Origin: Tremella fuciformis
Taxonomy: Eukaryota > Basidiomycota > Tremellomycetes > Tremellales > Tremellaceae
Assembly (NCBI GenBank): GCA_032768795.1
Contig: CP136493.1
Coordinates: 62,001 to 126,000 of the forward strand
DNA length: 64,000 nt
Direction: 5' to 3'
Under the pieces are notes generated by a model that saw only the letters and a list, made by a program, of their open reading frames with translations, ran no database searches and was not told the DNA's origin. The position numbers were made by a program, and so were the translations under genes. Every line of letters starts with the position of its first letter. The stretch's first letter is position 1. This document shows, in pieces, positions 22,863 through 33,754 of the stretch.

Positions 22863-25339
22863 ATGCAGTCGACAGCAGTCAGCAGTCCCCTCCCGGCCGC
22901 TGGCGAGGACGTCACTCTACCCTTCCCATCCCCATCCCCATCCCCATCCCCATCGCCATCGCCATCGTCATCGTCTCCCGAAGTGGCACGCTCGTCAGCG
23001 TCAACCCCCTGGAAGCGTGAAAGCGACAAGGGCAAACGCCGACGCTATGAACGTGTCACGCAGCAGTACGTCAAAGATACCGAGCTGGACAGCCTGGACG
23101 AGTGGACGAGGCAGCTGGTTCAGGCAGAGTCACAGCTCGTATTGAATGACCTGTTGGACAGGGGATGCTGTTGTCTCCGAGTCGAGACATCTGATAAAGC
23201 TGCCAGTAGTAGTGGACGTTACGGCTCACAGCCCTGTGAGTGTCAGCCACGCGAGGTCTTTCATTCATCCCCGCCATTCAGTGTCGTGTCACCCGGTTGT
23301 GCGCTGACGACACCCAGCTATCGACCTCGCCGACTGGAGTGACCGACTTGTCTCTGCTTCCGGCATAGTCAGCAAATTCCGACCTGTCATGACCAAAAAG
23401 TCTCGATCCCATACCTCGCAGCCAACGTCAACTCCTGCCGCCGCCTCGACTTTGGACGCCGTGCTCGACGGAAGGCAGCCTGTCACAAAGACCCAGCTCG
23501 AAAGTGAGAACATGGCTGGTGTTGGAAACAGCAAGGTGACCAAAGAAGACGACAGCGAAGCGAGTGAGCGGTTTCTGTCCACATGTCGACTGGCGCCTAT
23601 CAGCTGACGTAGCAGGCAGCCAGCAGCAGCAGCAGCAAAACCTGTCTACGGTAGAGGAAGAATGCGACCTTGACCTCGCTCTTTGCACCGGACGACCGAC
23701 GCCTTCAGAGTTGAAGAGAAAGTCGAGTGAGGATGAGGATGAGGATGAGGACGGAGAGGTCTCGAAACGTCAAAAGCGCTCGGAGACAGACAGCGCCCGG
23801 GCTGATCTCTCGCCCGCGATCGACCACCATACGGACAGTGATCCTCAGCTCCTGTAAGCGCTCTTCTGTCACATGTAAGCGTTAGCAGCTCATTCCTCCA
23901 GGTCCCCTGCTCTACTTGTCGAGAATCAGGACCGAACGGGAGAATTGGCTGCCGAACAATGCGTCATCGCCGCCGTGCGCTCCTACGAGAAGCCCTATCT
24001 CCCACCTCTTCCTTGCTTGACTCATTTCGGCCTTGTCATGCTGTTCAGTCACCAATTGGAGTCCGATCCGTCCTTGCAGAACCAGGTTCCTCACCTTGTC
24101 GACCTGACAAGAATGAAACCAGATCGGGCCCGGCTGATCGACTTGTTGAAGAGCGGCAAGTGGTGGAGCTCAAAGGGCAACATGCCACCTCAGGATTCAC
24201 TGGTGGACGATGACGCAGAGCGGCTAGAATCAGGACAAGTATGGTCGCGTCACACGACTCGGCAGGCAGAAGCTGCCCTATGGGCAAAGATACGTCGAAG
24301 TCGATCTGGTTGGTCCTTCAACTTCCCTTGCCTGAGAATTGGGCCTATCCCCTCCTGCCTTTCCTGGCATCGCTCCACTGCTTTTACTCGAACATTGTCC
24401 ACTCTGCATTCCACATGGGTCAGAATAATGGCCTGACAGATAGGTTCTCTCCGATGCCGCTGGAAGGCGTACTCGTCAGCCCCACTTTTCGTTACAGCCA
24501 AAAGTCCAGGGGGCGGCTCGTCCAAATGCTCAACTGAACCACTGTTCGCGAATCCCTTGCCGAAACTTTCAAACGCCCTTGACGAGGTATCGTCTACGAC
24601 CGATGAGCGCTCACACATCAACGAATCCTCCATCAGGTTCGCGTCGACGTTCGCCATCACAGGTTTCAGACACACCAAGGTGCGTGCATCCTCGCTTTCG
24701 GCTCCAAAATCAGTCAGGCTGAGCTGATCATTCCAAGCTGTCTATGGGTACTTTGCTCGCTCATCGACTCGGAAGTCCGTTGATCGTCTACGTTTTGTCT
24801 AGATACGAGGGAGACCAAGCTTCAGCCATCATCGCAGGTGCGGTATAACCGAGTATAGCATCGGCTGAGCGTATCGCAGAAACATCGTCAGAGCCGGTCG
24901 GAGGTTGCTGTCGCGACGGTCTCGTCATACCGCCTGCCGAGCTGCTCCGTCTGGGCTTCGAGGTGACAAGAATAGAGCTCGGGCTCAACCCCCCCGACTC
25001 GAAACAGCACAAAGCCGGACTCGAGGTCCTGCTCATCAATCCGGGCGCTTGGATTCAAATCGTCCCAGTCGGCCCGGTATGCTGGGAGGAACGATCGTTC
25101 ATCTCGACAGCATGGAAAACGGATCTTGCTTCCCGCGTATGGGTTTGCCCTTCTCATGAGCTGTCAGCTACATGAAAGGTGTTTTCGGTCAGGCGCTGAT
25201 CGCCTACAGGCAAGGAACGGACCGGTACGTTCAAGATGCCACAGCCATTCGCGACTTTGGCCTATCTTCTATGGAGGCCTTTTTCCAGGGTTTAGGCGGC
25301 ACCCATGAGGCGGAGTCAGACTCCGCCCAGGGTATGTGA
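22863..25339 (+). CDS. unknown multi-exon protein (possibly two genes)
   Basis: The ATG at 22863 opens a Ser/Pro repeat (codons from a CCATCC microsatellite) and a basic KGKRRRYERV segment. An intron after about 23236 joins in frame to SIDLADWSDRLVSASG. Further exons carry a basic KRQKR patch near 23770, then AAEQCVIAAVRSYEKPYLP and a helical segment to about 24240, and an exon ending GRLVQMLN with a stop at 24535-24537. Downstream frames (24870-25339) include LEVLLINPGAWIQIVPVGP and end HEAESDSAQGM; they may be later exons or a separate gene. I do not recognise a domain. It starts 379 bp from the start of the opposing gene at 22484. Confidence 0.45.
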
Positions 25340-26176
25340 TTATGCATCTCTCCACCAACCCCACTCTGGCGGGCGATGGTCATGTGCTGTTGTGTGCAGT
25401 CCAATCCAACGCATCGTTCTACTTTGCAAAGTCTGAGATGCCACGTGTTCTGGGTCTTTCCCACGAGGTCGGCACTGTGGTCATTCGTGTGGTCATTTGC
25501 CCAACCACAAACAAAACTTCGTATAAGGGTACCCGCACGTGGTGGTCGTCTTCTCGCATACATCCCTCTTTCCATTGCGTGATTCTGCATTGATACATGG
25601 ATCATCCAAGAGCATGCTCAGTGCTGCTTTGATTGCTGCTCTACAGAGCTGCCATGCTCATCAAGGCCCAACCCGACCAAATTTCACTGCTACTGCCCTG
25701 TCATGGGGCCAGGCCGGTTGTTGACTTGAAGGCCCCTTTGACATCAGTTAATCTATCTCTGTCCTCCACAAGAAGGTGTGTCCTACAGCCTCTCGTGCGT
25801 CAACAACACGGCTGCGCCGTTACTCTCTATCCATGGGACTCAATACCACGGTGCTAAGGACGGTCTACGGGTCAGGACTTGTATATATATATCACCCGTG
25901 CCCTCCTCTGCACCGCCTCGGGCTTTCTCCTTGAAACATCATCGACGAGGCTCAAGCTCTAGAGTCGTCGAGGCTACTCGAGCGTTGTCGAGGCTACTCG
26001 AGGATCGACGATAGGCTCGCGTGTCTGACAGCCGTGCTGGGCTGGGACGCGAGTTGTAGGCGTGCGTTGGTGATCATGGAGGCGTGGCCGACGTGACAAC
26101 AAGGCAAGGTGAGCCGACAAGTGCTAGACCTTAGCAGCTGTTGGCGGGACGGAGCGAGAGAGAGTAAGTGAGGGAG
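25340..26176. other. intergenic region
   Basis: No gene recognised. Short open frames on both strands have no motif. The end of the stretch contains three copies of a TCGAGGCTACTCGA-like unit (about 25965-26005). Confidence 0.4.
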
Positions 26177-26461
26177 TGTCACAATGCTGCGCTCTCCAGT
26201 CGGCAGAGGCCCTCTCGCACAATATCAGAGTCAAGAATAAAGGATTAAGGGGTAGAAACGAGGATGTCGAGGATGGATCCTCGTCGAGGTTACAAGGTCG
26301 TCAAGGTAACAAGGTCGTCGAGGATACAGCGTGAGTGCGACTCAGCCACGCTGCGTGCCACGGAGAGAGTGAGATCGTCAATGATGATCCATGAGACTCA
26401 ATCAGAGAGTGCTGAAGAACTACGACGGGCGCCCGGGGCATCCTGTATGACTCTGCGCCTG
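26177..26461 (-). repeat. truncated LTR of retrotransposon family A
   Basis: The sequence starts TGTCACAATGCTGC, the reverse of the 3' end of the A LTR (see 54507-54941), and follows it for 285 bp, then stops inside the LTR at GCGCCTG, exactly where the foldback element begins. It includes the R-region start and the TATA area of the LTR in antisense. No target duplication remains. Confidence 0.9.
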
Positions 26462-27817
26462 TGTCAGGAAACCGACACGGCATCCTGACCACGAGACTAC
26501 CACGAGGCAATTTCCGACGGAAACATCCAAGGGATCCTACGAACCGAGGAAAATGAGTACGGCGAAACCGTCACTATTAGTCAACAATAACTACGGCTTG
26601 ATCTTGAAGACACTGGAACCATTGTGTCATGATGGGCATGACACGTCCAAGGTACCCTTGATAAACCGAGTTCAGGTTAGGGATTAACCAGAACTTGGGG
26701 CACAAATATCCTTTTGGGAGATTATTCCTCACCTTGAAAGACCTTGACCTTGACCCTGGTTACACATTGGGAGAACAACAGAAGGATGTATCTCAACCTT
26801 CCATCGGCCGAGCCAAGGCAGGAACACACACAAGGAGAGGAATCAGGTCCACAATAACGGAGGATGGAGTTATCTCACAGTCAGGGTTACGGGACAGAGA
26901 CCGAGAGAGATAACAAAGACAACGGGCACGCAAGGAGATTAGATGCAAGCCAGAGCGGAGAGAAGACGATAGAAGAGAAGAGAAACGACGAGAGAGTACT
27001 AGAGAATATTGGGAACGAGTAGAAACGAGAACGATGGAACGTCTCAGACCTGTACCCGGTGACCTATTTTAGATCCAACTAAAGCTCACCTAAATCAATC
27101 TATCGGTTCAAGCTGCTAACTATCAACGACTATTCGTAACAGATAGTAACGAACAAGAGTAGGATGGGACCAAGTTGGGTGAGGAGCGATCAAGACTCAC
27201 TTCACTTGTCTATCTCTCGTCACTGGTACGGTCGATTCTCTAAGTAGACGTTCTTCTATCCAGAGGGCTAGTTAACTAGATCGCTGAGGAACCTCCTCTG
27301 CGATCTTCCTTCTTAAGTATCCGCTTACTCTCGCCCGCTCTCTCTCTGATCCTTCTAGCATCGTCCTTTGTGGATCGTTCCATCGCTCTCCTAGTCGTTT
27401 CTACTCGTTCCCAATATTCTCTAGTACTCTCTCGTCGTTTCTCTTCTCTTCTATCGTCTTCTCTCCGCTCTGGCTTGCATCTAATCTCTTTGCATGCCTG
27501 TCGTTGTCCTTATCGTCCTTGGTCTCCGTCCTGTGGCCCTGACTTGTGAGATAAATCTATCCTCCGTTATCGTGGACCTGACTCTTCTCCTTGCGTGCGT
27601 TTCTATCTCAACTCGGCTGATGGAAGACTGAGATGTATCCTTCTATTGTTCTCCAGGTTGTTCCAACGTCTTCAAGGGCAAGTCGTAGTTGTTCGTGACA
27701 AATAGTGACGGTTCTACCGTACTCACGTTCTTCGGTTCGTAGGATCCTTTGGATGTTTCCGTCGGAAGTTGCCTCGTGGTAGTCTCGTGGTCAGGATGCC
27801 GTGTCGGTTTCCTGACA
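26462..27817. mobile_element. foldback element with about 440-bp inverted arms
   Basis: The left end TGTCAGGAAACCGACACGGC is repeated inverted at the right end (to 27817). The two arms pair over about 440 bp each (left about 26462-27036, once the 140-bp solo LTR at 26625-26764 and its 5-bp duplication are removed; right about 27385-27817), with scattered mismatches. The middle of about 340 bp shows no coding sequence. No transposase is present, so it is non-autonomous. Target duplications are not visible because the left neighbour is a truncated LTR. Confidence 0.85.
26625..26764 (+). repeat. 140-bp solo LTR-like element D, copy 1
   Basis: The unit starts TGTCATGATGGGC and ends GTTACA, that is TG..CA, and is flanked by CATTG on both sides (26620-26624 and 26765-26769), a 5-bp target duplication. 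It is inserted in the left arm of the foldback element; the right arm lacks it. A second copy of exactly the same length lies at 44192-44331. No internal region belonging to it was found. Confidence 0.88.
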
Positions 27818-28192
27818 CTCCTCCCTCCTTTACATCATGAGTCCCTTCATGATAAGATTAGTCGCGACTGATTTTTATTTGTTCTGAATACCACTTATCG
27901 GTTGTCGCTTATTGTCCCGTTGCCTAGCAACGACTTTCTACATGTCGAGCATCTGCAAGTTGTCACCTTTGTTGCCTAGCAACCGTTCGTTCTTGCGACC
28001 GCCTCATACTCGTTTTTACTCGTAACGCCGTTTTGCCGATAGACGCCCGCAGGATACATAAGGGCGCGACAGCGCCCTCTCGTCTTCGTTTGTACTTCTA
28101 CTTTCTTGTGTTTTGGCGCATCCTTATGACTCGTCCTCGCACATCTTCTCGTCGTCGAGTGAGCGATTGTCCCTGTTCATGGCTATTACTGA
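27818..28192. other. spacer with two X-box-like palindromes
   Basis: No gene seen. GTTGCCTAGCAAC occurs perfectly at 27919-27931 and 27971-27983, 52 bp apart. It resembles the RFX-factor X-box consensus (GTTGCC..GGCAAC). A TATA-like GATACATAAG lies near 28055. A related GTTGCTGGGCAAC is at 31442-31454, on the other side of the recombinase unit. Confidence 0.5.
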
Positions 28193-28663
28193 TGTCACGA
28201 CGGACGTAGGGAGAGCACATGGAAGCCACGTGGGGAGACGGAGCTCGGACTCGTTGATTCAACGCATCACTCGCCGAGCTCACCGAGGGACGATGGATAC
28301 TTAGGAAGACTGGGCGCGCGATACGTTCCGTAGTCTTCTCCCAATTGTTGTTCTCTGCAGACACGTAGACCGCCTGCTCCGTCCCGTCGCTTGGCTTGCC
28401 AGTGACACCGAGTCCCCCGCCGAGTTCCCCATCTACCTTCCTCAACTCGCTCTCGCTCGTCGAGTTCACCTTCCTGCTCGCCGAGTTCAGCGAGTCCCTC
28501 GCCGAGCTCCTCGCTCAACCCGTTCACCTCCTTGAGCTCAGCGAGTCCCTCGCCGAGCTCCTCGCCCAACTCGCTCATACCTACCCATGTCAACGACCCC
28601 CACGCCGACCGTTCGGAGTACGTGCCCGCCGGGCCCTGGACAGAGAAGGCGGTCGCCGTGACA
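28193..28663 (+). repeat. left inverted LTR-like arm
   Basis: Begins TGTCACGACGGACGTAGGG and ends GGTCGCCGTGACA. It contains many short CTCGCCGAG / GAGTCCCTCGCCGAG motifs (28430-28590), which also occur inverted in the right arm. Confidence 0.88.
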
Positions 28664-28718
28664 CCAAGAGACCTTTGACAAATACAGCCTCCACTTCTGC
28701 AGGCTGTTCTGCTTCCTG

Positions 28719-30917
28719 ATGAGGAAGGCCTGTGGGCAAGCGCAGTCCTACCCCATCCAGGTCTCTGCAGAGCAGGTCAGGCTCTGTGAAGAGATGATCA
28801 AGATCCTGTCATCTGGGGAAGATCAACAGTCCTTTGACACCGTGTTCCATGCTCTGGCGTACTCCCTGCTCACGACGTCTTCCTATCAAGCCATGGTGGA
28901 TTCACACCTGTACCCGCTGATCTGCTTCAACACACTCTCCAACCCGAAGCCGGACGGACACTTCAACTCTGTCACCAAGATGACGCCCAAGATTGCCATG
29001 CTTCAGTGGGCCTTCAAGCTGGTGGTGTTCAGGCAGGTCCAGATGAGAGTGGATGAGGAGATTGTGAGCAGGACCTCTGATCTTGAGGAGTGAGTGATCG
29101 ACATCCAAGGACAGGGCTGACGTCAGTCTGATGAAAGAGGAGATCTCCCTGCTCCACAACGGTCACATCTCCCCATTCTCCTGCCTCCTGTCGATCAAAC
29201 ATCTGGTCAACCACGTGGCCTATCACCAACCTGGTCTCCCCACCGTCTACTGGAGAGACAAGCAGAAGACCCAGCTCGTGGTCAACGGGGAGCTGTTGAA
29301 GCTGGACAATCTGAGGAGTGGGGTGCATGAGCTGGAGAAAGAGCTGTCAGAGTATTTTGAGGACCATCTCCCTCTTGGCCTGCCCATCCAAAGCTTCACC
29401 TATCCGGATCCTGCTCAGGTGGTGGATCACCTTCCGGAGGATGAGGTCGGCTACAACTTTTTGGAGGATGACGCCAGCCCGTTCAAGGAGAACAAGTGGA
29501 CCTTGGTGCGGCAGATCCTAGAGGATGACGTGCTCAGAGGTGTGTTCTCCTCAAAGAAATTGCTGACAGTGCAGAAAAGTTCATCCCATACAGGACAGAA
29601 GACACACTGTTCTGGAACCCACACGAGATGAGGACGTACCTCCAGAGATGTTCCGGCTTCATGGACAAGCTCATCTGCCTCATCCACCTGACCTATGGTG
29701 CACCCGCCAGGAGGACAGAGCTTCTCAGTCACAAGCTCACCAACACCCAAGCCGGACTGAGGAACATCTTCTTCATCAATGGCAGGATCGTCCTCTTGGG
29801 GAGATATCACAAGGGAAGCAACCAGACGTCTCTTGACAAGGTGATTCTCTTGGGGGGGTAAAAGATGAGGTGCTGACCGCAGACACTGCCGAGGTTCCTG
29901 CCCTGCTCGCTGACAAGGATGCTCACACTCTACCTGGCGTACGTGAGACCGTTTGAGGTGTTTGCCCTGTCCAAGATCGACGACATCCAAGGGTCCAGGC
30001 TGCACTCTTCGCACCTTTTCACCACCAACGGCAGCGTCATGAAGCAAGATCACTTCAGCTCAATGTTGAGCTCTGTGACGCGTTCTTATCTCCAAGCAAG
30101 GATCAACCCATCCACCTGGAGGCATGCTTCCATTGCCATCTTCAAATCCAGGAGCATCAGGAATGAGCTGGAGCATGGAGAGGCTGTGCAGGACATCCAA
30201 GCAGGTCACACCAGCCGGACGGCAGAGGAGCACTATGCCCTGAACAAGGAGGACATCATGTCCATGGGAGAGTCCACCTTCCTGCTGTTCTTTCAGAGCA
30301 GCACGGAATGGCAGAACCTGCTTGGGTATTTCCTCGAAGGACAGGAGGAGGATCAAGCGGTGGCAGGGGTGGAGATGGAGGACCTGCTGGCCAGGATCTC
30401 TGCCAAGCTGGACCAGATGGACAGGGATCCGGCGGACAGGCAGGCCATCAGAGGGGACCAAGCACCGTCTCAAGCGTCCGACAAGATGCGGCATCTCATC
30501 ACAAGACTGGAGAGCAAAGTTGACAGTCTGGGAGCAAAGCTGCACAAGTTCATGGAGATGCCGCCACCAGCACACAACTTTTCGAGCTCGAGGAGACTGC
30601 AACCGCTGGGCCTGTCAAAGACGAGCACAAGCACCAGCACCAGCACCAGCGCCTCGTCCTCCCCCATGGGATTGAGCCTCATCAGCCTGAGCAACACTTC
30701 CACCAGCACCAAGGTGACCAGCAACCCTGGGATCACCAAGCTCAGCCCCAACCTGGTCACCGGTCTACAGAAGCTGTTTGGATCAGGGGCCATGTCACGA
30801 CGACCGCCTTCTCTGTCCAGGACCCGGCGGGCACGTACTCCGAACGGTCGACGTGGGGTTGCTGGCGTCGATAGGTATGAGCGAGTTGAGCGAAGAGCTC
30901 GGCGAGGGACTCGCTGA
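28719..30917 (+). CDS. tyrosine-recombinase-like protein (Crypton-type), open at both ends
   Basis: A clean four-exon model is join(28719..29089, 29127..29539, 29575..29840, 29883..30917); introns are 37, 35 and 42 nt with GT..AG ends and CTGAC branch sites, and the frame holds across all. The 694-residue product has a tyrosine-recombinase active site: R307 in GAPARRTELL, K341 in GRYHKGSNQ, R430 in STWRHAS (the usual first His of HxxR is Ser), H459 and Y468 in AGHTSRTAEEHYAL, the His-Tyr spacing of 9 being canonical. Family reaction: strand exchange through a 3'-phosphotyrosine. Coding sequence is already open upstream (ETFDKYSLHFCRLF) to the very edge of the left arm, and it runs on into the right arm, so this looks like part of a larger gene. 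I recall similar segments ahead of RecQ-type helicases in basidiomycetes; no helicase is present here. Confidence 0.8.
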
Positions 30918-31272
30918 GCTCGAGGAGATGAACGGGTTGAGCGAAGGGTGCGGCGAGGGACTCGCTGAACTCGGCAAGCAGGAAGGTGAACTCGACGAGC
31001 GAGAGCGAGTTGAGAGAGATGGACGGGGAACTTGGCGGGGGGGGGGGGGGGACTCGGTGTCGCTGGCAGGCCAAGCGACGGGACGGAGCAGGCAGTCTAC
31101 GTGTCTGCAGAGAACAACAATTGGGAGAAGACTACGGAATGTATTGCGCGCCCAGTCTTCCTAAGTATCCGTCATCCCTCGGTGAGCTCGGCGAGTGGTG
31201 CGTTGAATGAACGAGTCCGAGCTCCGTCTCCTCACGTGACTTCCATGTGCTCTCCCTACGTCCGTTGTGACA
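30793..31272 (-). repeat. right inverted LTR-like arm
   Basis: The inverse of the left arm, from TGTCACGACGACCGCC to CGTCCGTTGTGACA. It is a few bases longer, partly because of an uninterrupted G run near 31038-31051. Confidence 0.88.
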
Positions 31273-32160
31273 CTCTGCCCAACCTTACGATCGAGCTCCT
31301 GCGATATAGTAGTGGTGGTGGAAGTCGGTGGCGGAGTCGGCGAGGTCGACGAGGGACTCGGCGAGGGGGCTCGGTGAGGGACTCGGCGAGACGGTCAGCG
31401 GGGTCCTTTCAGGTACGCTGTTGATGCGGCGAGACGCGCTAGTTGCTGGGCAACCAAACACACGACCAAGGATAAGTGGAAAGAGAACTCAGCTTTTCCA
31501 TTCTCTGTTATCTCATCACTTGGCCAGCAACAACATGGCCCCAACAACACCAGCGGCGAACCGCAAGGCGAGCGCGGCGAGATGACGAGCCCAGGCGGAG
31601 GGGCAGACCAGTGAGTCGGCGCGCTGCGCGCGCCGAGCGAGCGAACTGGTGGCTGACGCGAAGGGTGGGGCGGGCGATTTGTCGTGCCGTCGAGGGTAGC
31701 CCTGGTTGTGCAGGGCCAGGGGGCGGAGCGAGGAGAGGGAGAGAGGCGAGAGGAGGAGCCGGGGCGATGTGAGTGGCCGTGAAGCGCGAGATGCAGTGTT
31801 GACGGGAAGGATTTGACGGCACCCAGCGGACCTTTGGCCACGGACGCAGCACTCGTTGAGAGAGCTTGGCAAACGACGAGCTCAAAATCGAGGAGCTCGG
31901 CGAGGAGGAAGTCATCGGCGAGGTGATGCGGGGAGTAGTGGATGGAGAGGAGGAGGAGGAGGAGGAGGAGGAGGAGGAGGAGGAGAAGGAGGAGGAGGAA
32001 GGCGTCAGCTCGCCGCTGACGCAGCTTGAGCAGGAGGACGAGGAGATGCGCGGGGACGAGGAGGAGGAAGGAATGGAGGTTGACGAGGGCGGCGCGGAGA
32101 GGCTCGAGCTCAAGCCTGCTGTGCCGGTGGACGAAGGGGAGGGCGAGCGGATGGGGCGGC
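31273..32160. other. low-complexity region, Glu-rich open frame
   Basis: A GAG/GAGG repeat (about 31950-31995) makes a frame encoding a run of Glu residues from 31866 to 32177; its composition comes from the repeat and no domain supports a gene. The rest has GGCGAG-type repeats like those in the recombinase unit arms. No gene is called. Confidence 0.45.
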
Positions 32161-32184
32161 TAGGGTTAGGGGGTTAGGGGGTTA
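32161..32184 (+). repeat. interstitial telomere-like tract
   Basis: The sequence reads TAGGG, then TTAGGGGG twice in perfect tandem (32166-32173 and 32174-32181), then TTAC. The 8-mer matches telomere units I associate with tremellomycete yeasts. The 5' LTR of retrotransposon A begins 3 bases later. Confidence 0.75.
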
Positions 32185-32187
32185 CAG

Positions 32188-32623
32188 TGTCACGACGGCC
32201 ACGCCCTCGACGACCTACGCACGTGACCGACACCTCTCACGTGGCCGACACGTGACCTACCTCGGGCTGGAGAACCTCGACGAGGGAGTAGACGTTGGAT
32301 GAACGCGCGACGACGGGAAGCAGGCGCAGAGTCATATAGGATGCCCCGGGCGCCCGTCGTAGTTCTTCAGCACTCTCTGATTGAGTCTCATGGATCACCA
32401 TTGACGATCTCACTCTCTCCGTGGCACGCAGCGTGGCTGAGTCGCACTCACGCTGTATCCTCGACGACCTTGTTACCTCGACGACCTTGTAACCTCGACG
32501 AGGATCCAACCTCGACGAGGATCCTACCCCGACATCCTCGTTTCTACCCCATTTATCCTTTATTCTTGACTCTGATATTGTGCGGGAGGGCCTCTGCCAA
32601 CGGGAGAGCGCAGCATCGTGACA
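32188..32623 (+). repeat. 5' LTR of family A, copy 1
   Basis: Bounded TGTCACGACGG and CATCGTGACA, 436 bp. The primer-binding segment ATCAGAGAGTGCT follows at 32626-32638, as in the intact copy. Confidence 0.93.
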
Positions 32624-32674
32624 GTATCAGAGAGTGCTATTACCTCTTCGCACAACCACGCACACCCGGGGCAT

Positions 32675-33754
32675 ATGCCCATCGAGACTCGACGTTCGAC
32701 ATCACTCAACCCGAACCACGAGCACCAAGCTTTACCACAGTCCCTTCGACTTCCTCCTGCTAGCCGGTCTAGCACACCCAACAACATGGCGGATCAGGCT
32801 TCCCTCGCTCAGATCCTGCAACAGCTCGTTGCCATCGAGGCTTGACGAGCCAACTCCCCCGCTCCCTCGACCAACGCATCATCGAGCGAGCCGAAGGCCA
32901 ACCCGCCCGACACTTTCGATGGCTCAAAGCCGGAGAAACTCGAAGGATTCCTCATGCAATGTAACATCGTCTTTCGGCTACAGCCTTCGAAGTTCACAGA
33001 GGAGTCCAAGGTCATTTACGCCATCTCCTTTCTCAGAGGATTCGTTCAGGACGCTATCCAACCTCTCGCGTCGGGAGATGAGCTCGACGAGAAGATCAGT
33101 AGCTTCCAGAGGCTGTCGAAATACTTGAGAGACAACTTCGGAGACCCCGACATCAAGGGGACCGCTCAGAGGCGATACTTCGACTTGAAGCAGACCGGAT
33201 CAGCGGCAGAGTACTTCGCGAAGCTTAGGGAGTACCTGGCGGTCTTGGGATGGGAAGCCAACGAGCAAGCTAGAGCTAGGGCGCTCGAGGGCCTCTCAGA
33301 CAATCTTCGAGACGAGGTTGCTCGGACCACAGTGGAGCTGGAGACCTTCGGAGAGCTTCAGTCCTATGTCATCAAGTTGGACAACAGGCTCAGAGCAAGG
33401 GAGGCTGAGAAGAAGGCAGAGGTCAAGCGGTACGAAGAAGCTCGACGACGACCAGCCCCGACTACCCAGCAGCAAGCTGCTCTCCCTGCCTCGTCGACCT
33501 ACCGACCTCTCCCGCCGATTCCGTCGACGCGTCCATCGCCAGCCCCTAGTGGCCCGCCTGGTTTCAGGTCAACGCCTCCTGGAGGTCTCGACCCTGCCGA
33601 ACGTCAGAGGAGGAACGAGCAGCGCCTCTGCTTCCGATGCGGCGGAGTCGGTCATTTCGCCAACGCCTGTGTTCCCGGGCAACGACCTCCCGTTCCTCGA
33701 GGCAGCCCTGCACCCGGCCGACCTATCGTCAAGCAGGAGGACCCAAAAGCTTGA
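32675..33754 (+). pseudogene. gag of family A copy 1, nonsense codon
   Basis: In frame with an ATG at 32675 (alternative 32786). TGA at 32843-32845 replaces the CGA (Arg) of the intact copy after QQLVAIEA. Past it the capsid region and the CCHC knuckle (CFRCGGVGHFANAC) are preserved up to the stop at 33752-33754. The -1 slippery heptamer CCCAAAA is at 33742-33748. Confidence 0.9.

Larger units (their letters stand above)
28193..31272 (+). mobile_element. unit with inverted LTR-like arms around a tyrosine-recombinase gene piece
   Basis: The left arm (28193-28663) and right arm (30793-31272) are inverted copies of about 475 bp; each arm by itself starts TGTCAC and ends GTGACA, like an LTR. The 2.1 kb between them is almost entirely the recombinase-like gene. 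No flanking duplication was recognised (ACTGA on the left, CTCTG on the right). Known Crypton-type tyrosine-recombinase elements have no such arms. The unit may be a real transposon with long inverted repeats, or two LTR insertions that bracket a gene fragment. Confidence 0.7.

Noticed and set aside
26177..26461. Complete solo LTR of family A
   Set aside because: It lacks the last part of the LTR and stops at the first base of the foldback element.
31038..31051. Uninterrupted G run as a quadruplex regulator
   Set aside because: It is absent from the left arm, so a sequencing or slippage length error is as likely.
31866..32177. Glu-rich protein gene
   Set aside because: The frame is produced by a GAG repeat, has no start context or domain, and no splice partners.
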